Positions 22,040-29,896 of a DNA stretch of 29,896 bases are shown one piece after another. Where the stretch lies: the NCBI GenBank assembly GCA_011800805.1, contig MPNW01000210.1, forward strand, positions 274,467-304,362. The letters are read 5' to 3'. The notes below the pieces were generated by a model, which was not told the origin of the DNA, ran no database searches, and saw nothing but the letters and a program-made list of their open reading frames with translations. Each line of letters starts with the position of its first letter. The stretch's first letter is position 1. A program made the translations under genes and the position numbers. Source of the stretch: Hirudo medicinalis. Lineage: Eukaryota; Annelida; Clitellata; Hirudinida; Hirudinidae.

Positions 22040-22193
22040 CAGGGGTGGTGATCTCTGCGTCGGAATGGAGTGACGATGTTGGTTCCTGTGACCTCTGTCA
22101 GAATAATTGTTGGAAAGGTCACCCGTGCATTGCTCTTGCACCGGACACGCAAATGTTCGCTCGCGAATCCAGCTTGGATGAATTATGAATGGA
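22040..22193 (-). CDS. Possible terminal exon, unidentified
   Basis: Minus strand after an AG near 22180: GFASEHLRVRCKSNARV, then TFPTIILTEVTGTNIVTPF, RRRDHHP and stop. The plus strand is also open (a CDLCQNNCWKGHPC frame after an aaatcag acceptor). The patch is GC-richer than its flanks. I cannot name a family or be sure of the strand. Confidence 0.2.
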
Positions 22194-22429
22194 AGGAATT
22201 CAGAGCACAGTAAGCCATGTTGGAGCTTATGCATTGGTGGCACGTTTTGCTATTAAATCAGTGTATTTGCCAGAAACTATTTAGCACTCCTGAATTACGT
22301 GCTAATCAATCCCATGCACTCCTTCTCATTCATTCCATCGAATGGGCCTGAAAATTCTCAAATAAACCATTTCGTTTGATCATATGTTTAGGTTTTGTTT
22401 ATTTACACTATGATGATAATAGCAGCAAT

Positions 22430-22880
22430 ATTATTGTTTAATATTTATGTTACATATTATTATTGGTGTTACCATGAATAATAATAATACAAATAATAAT
22501 AACAATATTATTATTATATTATTATATAATTTATTATAATAATTATAATAATATATTATTATATATTATATTATTATATATTATTATAATTATATTATTA
22601 TTATTCCAGGAGATCCTACCTTTTGGGGATCACACGCATTGAATTCCTAGCTAATTCTAACGTCCTTGGGTTGGACATGATTAATCCTAGGAGGTGATCG
22701 CTCAAAAACAATCATAACAACAACAACAACAATAATAAATTGTGATAAATATTAATAATTATAATAACAAAGATAATAATAATATCGTTAACAATTATTA
22801 CATAATATAATTAACAAAATTATTTTATTTTAATGTTATTGTGATTGTATAATAGTTTTTGTAACGTAATACGTGTTATT
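22430..22880. repeat. AT/ATT-rich low-complexity region
   Basis: Dense att/aat/tata runs, broken by a unique GC-richer island at 22610-22700. Confidence 0.8.
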
Positions 22881-23040
22881 GTTACTACAAATAGTCAAAC
22901 AACAATTAAAATAAAAACAACAACAATAACTTTCGATGTCATTTTCAGAGGAAGAAATTTAATCTGACATCCAATTTCTTCTGACCTCATTATCCGGTGT
23001 AAGTAAAACGAAGACATTTCAGACATCTCAACCACTACTA

Positions 23041-23211
23041 CCATCATCATCATCATCATCGTCGTCGTCGTCATCATCATCATCATCGTCGTCATCATCG
23101 TCGTCGTCGTCGTCGTCATCATCATCATCATCGTCGTCGTCGTCGTCATCATCATCATCATCATCGTCGTTGTCGTCGTCGTCGTCATCATCATCATCAT
23201 CATCGTCTGTC
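23041..23211. repeat. CAT/CGT trinucleotide array
   Basis: Blocks of catcat alternate with cgtcgt. The minus strand encodes poly-Asp, which I take as a by-product of the repeat. Confidence 0.95.
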
Positions 23212-23237
23212 ATCATGGCAGCAATATTCAACTGAAT

Positions 23238-23393
23238 ATGCCTGCAATTGATTTACGTGTCCAGTACAAAAGGAACCTTGTTGAATGCATTTTTCCACAT
23301 TCAATTGCCGATCGACCAAGGAACATGGAGCTGGATGAAGCAGACGACTTTCGAATTACCCGCCAAAATGTCAGTCGAGAGGATTTCAAATGA
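23238..23393 (+). CDS. Small ORF, 51 codons, unidentified
   Basis: From ATG: MPAIDLRVQYKRN, then LVECIFPHSIADRPRNMELD, then EADDFRITRQNVSREDFK and stop. Its composition is protein-like, unlike the adjacent repeats, but no family is recognised and no splice partner is seen. Confidence 0.2.
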   Translation: MPAIDLRVQYKRNLVECIFPHSIADRPRNMELDEADDFRITRQNVSREDFK

Positions 23394-23596
23394 ATTTAAA
23401 AATTGTTTTCTGTAGTTTGCATCATAATCATCATAATTATAAATAATAATATTTCAGGTCATAACCATCATAATTATAATTAATAATATATTACGTCATA
23501 ATCATCACACTCTTACAAACAAAGAAATCAGTACTTATGGCTCCCCTTTTTGTCCAAAGGAAGGATTGATGAAAGAAATTGAACCACGAAGAAGCA

Positions 23597-23712
23597 ATCG
23601 TTCGTTCGTTCATTCATTCGTTCGCTCTATCGTCCGTTCGATCATTAGTCCGTTTGTCCGTCCATCCATCCATCTATCCTTCCATCCATTCATTCATTCA
23701 TTCATTCTTTCA
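23597..23712. repeat. Degenerate CATT/CGTT repeat
   Basis: ttcattcgttcg-type units ending in a purer cattcattcattc run. It is related in unit to the array at 2188. Confidence 0.85.
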
Positions 23713-24154
23713 TTCATCATTTCGTCTTTTCATCCGTTTAAAGAGGTCACTTTTATCAACAAATTATTAACAAGTTTTCCAATGAAAGGATGTAATATTT
23801 GCTCAAGTATTTAATGATGAAAAATAACTTGAAGCCAAAATAAAAAAGAGTAAAATTAATTTGCCTCATGTTGGAGAGGTCGGTTCGGCAACAGATTGAA
23901 AGATTGGAACTGAAAAAATAAGAGCAACTCTTCACGTTGGAAATGGTGAGTTGATCAGCAATTCTGTGGGTGTTTACTAAGTCGTAAATAAAGGGCCAAC
24001 CATCCCTACTGCTTATAATAAAGAAATTTCTCCCTTTTAAATCATCCCTCTCTCCTCCTCAGCATCTCTTCTTTTTTCCTTAGTCACCCTGTGATGGGAC
24101 TGCTTGATCGCTAAGATCTTTCATTATTAGATTTTCAGTCGTTTCAATCGATCG

Positions 24155-24298
24155 ATGGATTCAACTGAAGACTTGGAACCTTCATTTTTTGGGGATCACA
24201 TTCGCCAGGAAGTGTGGTTTGCAGTGTTTTCAAATTCTCCTAAAAAAAAACATGAAAAAGCTTTCTACGCGGAAGATCGAAACACCTCCTCTTCCTAG
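24155..24298 (+). CDS. Small ORF, 47 codons, unidentified
   Basis: From ATG: MDSTEDLEPSFFGDHIRQE, then VWFAVFSNSPKKKHEKAFY, then AEDRNTSSS and stop. An acceptor-like ttttcag lies upstream in a compatible frame. It could be an exon or chance. Confidence 0.2.
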   Translation: MDSTEDLEPSFFGDHIRQEVWFAVFSNSPKKKHEKAFYAEDRNTSSS

Positions 24299-24723
24299 CC
24301 ACCCATGAGGCTCCCCATCAACCAGCCAACTCACCCACCCCACCCTTACCACTCAAGCCACACACGTTGAGAGGAAATGTTGTAACATTTTCGCTATCAT
24401 TGATCTGGGCGTAGAAGGAAACACATGTTACTGCTCATCTAATATCGCACATCATACTGATGACTAATGCAGTTTTTATCAATCAAACTCACTTTTTGGA
24501 CTGCCAAGGAATTGAATTAATTGAATTGAATTAAATTATTAATATTGTTATTGTTATAAACTATTATTATTTTTAAAAATTATTATTATTGTTGTTACAA
24601 TAATATGTTGATTATTATTACATTCATAAGCAAATTATGGAGTTCCATCCTCAACATCAATACTGAGTTACTGCTTAGCATTCAATATTTTCCATACAAC
24701 AACAATCATGCATACAAAATTAA

Positions 24724-24768
24724 CAACAACAACAACAACAACAACAACAATAATAATAATAATAAAAA
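24724..24768. repeat. (AAC)n(AAT)n compound microsatellite
   Basis: About ten aac units followed by aat units. Confidence 0.95.
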
Positions 24769-24799
24769 TAAGTTGTAAAGTCACTGCAAATGGTGAGAT

Positions 24800-25000
24800 G
24801 TGATGCCAATCCAGCTTTCCATTCAAGCTTTCGCCATCTTTGAAGGTCACCCGGAACTGATTTTCCAATGGAAGGTCGAAAGGTCAAGCACAGGTCGGAG
24901 TGGAATTGCCTTCTTCTTGGAAAATTGCAATTCCTCAAAATTGCTCCACGACAAGAACCTGCTTTTTAAGTTCAGTCAAGCGGAACCATTTGTGAGATAA
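24800..25000. other. Exon-like unique patch, both strands open
   Basis: Plus frame: AFAIFEGHPELIFQWKVE, then a Ser/Gly segment and FLENCNSSKLLHDKN. Minus frame: PLENQFRVTFKDGESLNGKL, then DWHHISPFAV. Either could be an exon; neither is recognised. Confidence 0.2.
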
Positions 25001-25067
25001 TTGGCTTTCAACATATGTGGTTTTGGCCGTGACTTTCAACATCACTCATATTTTTTTTTCTTCGCAC

Positions 25068-25099
<32 letters not shown>
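25068..25099. repeat. (CAT)n microsatellite
   Basis: About ten perfect units. Confidence 0.95.
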
Positions 25100-25297
25100 A
25101 GCACACAGGAACCAACCACTTCTTCATTAGTCATCAGAAGACCGACGACGTTAACCGTTGTAGTTTCCCACATTCCTTGACATCTGAAGATTCTCGGACA
25201 TTTTGCCGGGTTATTTTTAGCACACAGGATGATCATTGGTGGATTCAGAAGGTTGCCTGGAATGGTTGCAGTGGATTTGAGGATTAATTTGTTCAGG

Positions 25298-25391
25298 GTT
25301 GTTGTTGTTGGATGTTGTTGGATGTTGTTAGATGTTGTTGGATGTTGTTGGATGTTGTTGGATGTTGTTGGATGTTGTTGGATGTTGTTGC
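25298..25391. repeat. 10-bp minisatellite, GATGTTGTTG
   Basis: About nine copies with one g-to-a change (ttagatg). Minus strand: CAACAACATC units. Confidence 0.9.
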
Positions 25392-25687
25392 TGCAGTTAA
25401 TTCAACGGACTGAATGAGCACTTGCCACCCTGACATCATGTGACTAAGTATGAGGACTCTTTCGGTTGTTGCCTGCATGAATTTCAACTGATGACCATGA
25501 AATCTTAAATGTTTAAAATAATAAATCGGTTAATAAAATTATATAAAATAATAATAAAAATAATAATAAAAATAACAACAATAATCACAACAAAAGCAAT
25601 CATTATAAACAACCACCAACACACGTCATGACACACAACGTAAGAGTAAAAAAAAATGAACATCAATCCTTGAGTTTGAGTGAGCAG

Positions 25688-25741
25688 TCACGTGATTGAA
25701 AGTCATGGCGGAGTGACACAGGTGGCATGCGCACACCTGTG
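25688..25741. promoter_or_regulatory. E-box cluster with an inverted repeat
   Basis: TCACGTGA at 25688-25695, then CACAGGTG (25717-25724) and its exact inverse CACCTGTG (25734-25741) around a 9-base spacer. These are E-box cores of the USF/MITF and Snail/ZEB types. No gene is attached to it. Confidence 0.3.
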
Positions 25742-25888
25742 GGACTTATTTATTTCATTCAACAATCGCATTAGTTAAACGATTGAAGGAGGACTGATTG
25801 AAGATATTTGGGGAGCAATTACTGCCGGAATGTCCGTCATTACTGCAACGATGATGATAGTGGATATAAATAATGATGATAATGATTA

Positions 25889-25901
25889 TGAAGATGACGA
25901 C

Positions 25902-25936
<35 letters not shown>

Positions 25937-25983
25937 CGACGACGACGACGACGACGATGATGATGATGATGATGATGATGATG
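25889..25983. repeat. GAT/GAC trinucleotide array
   Basis: gat blocks flank a central gac block. Confidence 0.95.
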
Positions 25984-26166
25984 CCAGCTATGATGAAGGG
26001 ATTTCAGGACAAAAAATGTAGAGGTGATTCATCACAATTACTCAAGTGTGGTCGATAATTGAGTATCCCCAGTTTATATTTGTTTGCAAAGAAATTAAAA
26101 ATATATTTAGATTTTACTGTTTGTCGGCAGACGACATGCAACAAGCAGACGTGCGTTGGGCAGCAG

Positions 26167-26310
26167 TGATGATGATGATGATTATCATTAATCAAGGATG
26201 ATAATAATGATAGTGGCGGTGATGATGACGATGATGATTATGATGATGTTGACGATGACGATTATGATGATAATTATGGTAGCGACGACGACGATGATGA
26301 TGATGATGAT
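26167..26310. repeat. Degenerate GAT repeat
   Basis: gatgat, gacgat and tatgat units. Confidence 0.85.
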
Positions 26311-26510
26311 TCCTCAAAACAACTCAATTTGAAGGAAGTGAGAAGGAGCCAGTGAATGAAGATGACGTCATCAACAATTCATCCTCAGATGTTTTCGCAT
26401 GGAAATGTTCCGAGGATTACATTTGCTTGCATTATGCGGTCGCATTTCAAATGTGGAGTTGATGATTTTAATTGTAAATTGTAGAGTATGAATTATTGTA
26501 CGTAATTGTC

Positions 26511-26745
26511 ATTGTAAATATATTTTGTATTGTAAATATATTTTGTATCGTAAATATATTTTGTATTGTAAATATATTTTGTATTGTAAATATATTTTGT
26601 ATTGTAAATATATTTTGTATTGTAAATATATTTTGTATTGTANTATTGTAAATATATTTTGTATCGTAAATATATTTTGTATTGTAAATATATTTTGTAT
26701 TGTAAATATATTTTGTATTGTAAATATATTTTGTATTATAAATAA
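26511..26745. repeat. 18-bp minisatellite interrupted by an undetermined base
   Basis: ATTGTAAATATATTTTGT units at 26511, 26529 and so on up to 26637, where the unit breaks at the N at 26643; five more units start at 26645. A variant unit with atcg is third on the left and second on the right of the N. Confidence 0.9.
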
Positions 26746-26844
26746 TTGCAATTGTAAATACATTCGTTATTGTAATTAATGTTGCAGTTGCCACTTATCA
26801 AATGTTTTATTGAAGTATAGTTTTAGTGGGAAATTATTTTAATT

Positions 26845-26963
26845 GAAATATTAAAAATTAAATACTATTTTATTATTCCGTCCCAACAAATGATTATTTG
26901 AATCATAATCGGGTGCTTCTTTGCATTTGAACACGTTGCAAATATTATTATGAATGAATATTG
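26845..26963 (+). repeat. Dispersed repeat, copy 1
   Basis: Shares gaaatattaaa, caacaaatga, tatttgaatca and ggtgc-tctttgc blocks, in order, with 28765-28884. Confidence 0.75.
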
Positions 26964-27217
26964 TGGAATTTAAAAAAAATTAAATTTTGTTTGGAAATTG
27001 GTTTGAGAAAAAGAAGCCATTTTGTGACATAATAATATTAACTAATATTATATTGTTCAATTTCATGCTATTTCTGAATTAAAACTTATATTTTAATATA
27101 TACTTTTATATTTTAATGAATTAAAATTTATATTTTGATGAATTATAATTTAAATTTTAATGAAATAATAATTTAAAATTTTATTCTTAAAATAATTTGT
27201 TTTACTTCAATTTCCAG

Positions 27218-27327
27218 CGAATCCTTCCAGATTTCAAGAGCAACTTGGGCGGGAGAATAGTTTTCCGAGCAGACGCTGAGGAGCAGTTTGAGATGCACGG
27301 ACGACCGCCATGTCTGGTTGCATTTTC
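27218..27327 (+). CDS. Orphan exon, unidentified
   Basis: A strong acceptor (tttacttcaatttccag) opens RILPDFKSNLGGRIVF, then RADAEEQFEMHGRPPCLVAF. It then either splices at gtaatt or ends with Ser-TAA. Composition and acceptor make it the most exon-like piece in the right third, but I recognise no family and no neighbouring exon. The minus strand is also open here, with weaker signals. Confidence 0.35.
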
Positions 27328-27750
27328 GTAATTAAAATGATTTTTTTTTAAATAATTTCATCAACGCCACAATTTTTATTTAAGAAAGTTTTCGGAAACA
27401 TTCATTTGTATACAAATAAATTTTACAATTTCGAATCTTAATTCGTTTGAATTTGTTGTTCATTATTTTCTAAAATATCATTTTGACCTACTTTCTATTA
27501 TTCTTGTATTGCAAAATTTTTTAAAATTGTTCTTCAGAAGCAATTTATTTATTTGAGAACAAATTTTCAAATAAAATTATTTTTGCAAAAAAATCACTTA
27601 TAAAAAGATTTGCTTCAGGGGTCAGAAAATTTAGCAGCGATAAATAATATCTTTGTTAAATTTGTTGAGAAATATTTTGTTGCGACACAACGAAAACTGC
27701 AAACGACGACATCAATAGAAATGATTGATTCTCAGTTGTTGTTGTGCGAT
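27328..27750. other. AT-rich spacer, nothing recognised
   Basis: No repeat, RNA gene or exon-like frame noticed. Confidence 0.5.
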
Positions 27751-27752
27751 GT

Positions 27753-27842
27753 AATAATAATAATAATAATAATAATAATATAATAATAATAACAATAATA
27801 ATAATAATAACAACAACAACAACAATAATAATAATAATAATA
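27753..27842. repeat. (AAT)n(AAC)n compound microsatellite
   Basis: aat runs with an internal aac block. Confidence 0.95.
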
Positions 27843-28154
27843 TTTCATAACAGTGGAGCAATATAAATTAGTTTTTGATTCTCCTCTGAGTGATATGCCT
27901 CCATTATTCTCATGAGAATATGAACTGCCCTCAAATTGTTGGATCCATCACATCACCACTGGATATTGAAGAGTATTATTTATTGCTAGCTATTGTGACA
28001 CTTAGTCTGATTAAAATTAATTCTTTATTAAATACAAATAAGGAAATATTAATAAATGTTATAAATAATAGTATTAATAATAATAATAACATATTGTAAA
28101 CATATTAACGAAAATTCCGGAAAAAATAATACCTGCATCATCACCATCATAATG

Positions 28155-28167
28155 GTCGTCGTCGTCG

Positions 28168-28206
<39 letters not shown>
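28155..28206. repeat. (GTC)n(ATC)n compound microsatellite
   Basis: A short gtc run followed by about 13 atc units. Confidence 0.95.
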
Positions 28207-28485
28207 ACATAGGCATCAAGCAAATATGAGGAAAGACTCAAGAACTCAGCCAGCTAAGGACACGGGCAACCAACAGCAAGAGCACGGAAACACAGGGCAC
28301 ACATCAGCAACGACTCGATCGAGGGGTTAAAAACGGTGCCCCATGATTGCAAGCAATCCTGGGTGGCCCCCTGAATGATGGTGGCAGAAATTAGCCCTAA
28401 ATCTGCCCTAAACTCTTCTTTCTCTCGGCTTAGCCACACCGCGGAGATAAGGTCTCCCGGCTGGAGACGAGCCACTGTTGATGCT

Positions 28486-28736
28486 GGAGACTATGACGAT
28501 TATGATGATAGTTGTTGTGATGATGATGATGGAGACTATGACGATTATGATGATAGTTGTTGTGATGATGATGGAGACTATGACGATTATGATGATAGTT
28601 GTTGTGATGATGATGATGGAGACTATGACGATTATGATGATAGTTGTTGTGATGATGATGCTGGAGACTATGACGATTATGATGATAGTTGTTGTGATGA
28701 TGATGGAGACTATGACGATTATGATGATAGTTGTTG

Positions 28737-28766
<30 letters not shown>
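28486..28766. repeat. 42/45-bp minisatellite, six copies
   Basis: Units start at GGAGACTATGACG: 28486, 28531, 28573, 28618, 28663 and 28705. Lengths are 45, 42, 45, 45, 42 and a last unit that dissolves into (GAT)n. One frame would read GDYDDYDDSCCDDD repeatedly. Confidence 0.9.
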
Positions 28767-28767
<1 letters not shown>

Positions 28768-28884
28768 ATATTAAATCCTCCGTATTATTTTAATATTTCG
28801 TTGCAACAAATGACTATTTGAATCACAATCAGGTGCCTCTTTGCCTCGAACACGTGACAAATGTTATTCCGAATAAATATTATT
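28765..28884 (+). repeat. Dispersed repeat, copy 2
   Basis: Direct copy of 26845-26963, starting where the minisatellite ends. Confidence 0.75.
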
Positions 28885-29099
28885 TTACAAACGAAAGACG
28901 GGAAATGTCGTGTTTAATGAGCTCAGAAAAAAACAAGAGAAGGGGACTAAAATTGAAAATGTCACCAGATGTCGGTGCTAATAATTCCTAATGAATATTG
29001 GATAACCCTAGCAACCGTTACCATGGAGTTAATTAGAATGTAACGGAGATAATGGCCTCTACAATAACCCTTTTGTTGGAGCCGTCGTTTTGATTCTGA

Positions 29100-29235
29100 C
29101 CTGCACGATGATGACATGATGTCGACGACGATGATGACGATGATGTTGACGATGATGATGATCATGACGATGATGACGATGTTGATGATGATGATGATGA
29201 TGATGTTGATGACGATGATGATGATGATGATGGCG
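29100..29235. repeat. Degenerate GAT/GAC repeat
   Basis: gatgatgac and gttgat units; open frames on several strands are by-products. Confidence 0.9.
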
Positions 29236-29334
29236 TGTTGTGGACAAAGATAATGTTTAGAATGAAGGCCGACCACGACCGCCATCTGCTCATGAAATCA
29301 TCACGTGACCTTAGGGATTTTTGCGAGGTAAATA

Positions 29335-29337
29335 GTA

Positions 29338-29374
<37 letters not shown>

Positions 29375-29405
29375 TAATGATTGATAAATAACAACAACAA
29401 TAATT
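29335..29405. repeat. (AAT)n / AAC simple repeat
   Basis: taataat run followed by acaacaaca. Confidence 0.9.
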
Positions 29406-29683
29406 TTATTCACGATTTAATTCCAATTAACAATATTTTTTAAAATTATAATTAGCTAGAATGTAATAAAAAAACCAACGACGAAATCATCGACAACAAC
29501 AACAACAACAGGTTAATGAAGGAGAAGTTGAGGAGAAAAGCGTAACCTAATTAAGATGAGACAAGCGCTGATCTCACTCTTGTTTCATGCACACATCGTG
29601 GCGCCTCTAAAACCAGTCCTTGGAGCGTCAACTCAGACGAGGGAAGGCTCTGCTAGGTACTGGTGTTTTGCCTGACCCCATGA

Positions 29684-29770
29684 GATGATGATGATGGTGA
29701 TGATGATGATGATAATGATGATGATGACGTCGACGACGATGATGATGATGATGATAATGATGATAGTGAA

Positions 29771-29801
<31 letters not shown>

Positions 29802-29825
29802 TAATAATAACAATAATAATAAGTA
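29684..29825. repeat. GAT repeat followed by AAC/AAT repeat
   Basis: gatgatgat tract with a gacgtcgacgac centre, then aacaacaataat. Confidence 0.9.
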
Positions 29826-29896
29826 TTATTATAGAAGGCTAAATAGTTATTACAAGAATAATAATTTACGAATGAGACGAATAATATTCGGTCCTT

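Noticed and set aside
23028..23231. Poly-Asp reading frames, also at 25830-26021 and 323-505
   Set aside because: They are direct translations of CAT/GAT/GAC microsatellites; every frame is open for the same reason.
28254..28475. Minus frame with ISATIIQGATQDCLQSWG
   Set aside because: It looks somewhat protein-like, but I recognise no family and see no splice signals; possibly an old repeat fragment.
28486..28766. CRISPR-like regular repeat spacing
   Set aside because: Units are contiguous with no unique spacers, and the genome is clearly animal.
28375..28821. 148-residue frame with GDYDDYDDSCCDDD repeats
   Set aside because: The triplet-based minisatellite opens several frames at once; no start context, splice site or domain supports a protein.

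Overview
The window is nuclear DNA of an intron-rich invertebrate-type animal. It is AT-rich, saturated with tri-, tetra- and decanucleotide repeats, and carries short GT-AG-spliced exons, a tRNA-derived SINE family and a CR1/Jockey-like LINE remnant. Nothing seen fixes the phylum. There are no bacterial operons, CRISPR arrays or phage genes.

Three genes can be rebuilt exon by exon. (1) Plus strand, 1358-9476: a PC1/3-like proprotein convertase (PCSK1 type). Fourteen exons run from the late prodomain to a stop codon; the signal peptide and early prodomain are not visible and probably lie left of the window. Every splice phase agrees, but exon 8 is out of frame by two missing bases (or one extra) near 6819. 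(2) Minus strand, 16549-9937: HAUS6, the augmin subunit. Twenty exons give about 951 codons, close to the vertebrate length. (3) Plus strand, 16992-18624: an evectin (PLEKHB1/2), five exons and 190 residues, with a PH domain, PPxY motifs and a hydrophobic C-terminal tail.

The convertase and HAUS6 are tail-to-tail, with opposing poly(A) signals about 10 bases apart near 9491-9508. HAUS6 and the evectin are head-to-head across about 440 bases, a probable bidirectional promoter. The three act in unrelated processes (prohormone cleavage in secretory granules, microtubule branching in mitosis, endosomal phosphatidylserine traffic), so the clustering looks positional, not functional.

Right of about 19.1 kb the window is mostly intergenic. 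It holds simple repeats, minisatellites, one SINE copy, a promoter-like GC-richer patch (19.05-19.45 kb), a pair of dispersed 120-bp repeats and a few exon-like fragments (20351-20381, 22040-22193, 23238-23393, 24155-24298, 24800-25000, 27218-27327) that I cannot assign. I found no convincing unknown biological system. The most useful results are the three rebuilt genes, the frame break in the convertase and the SINE family.
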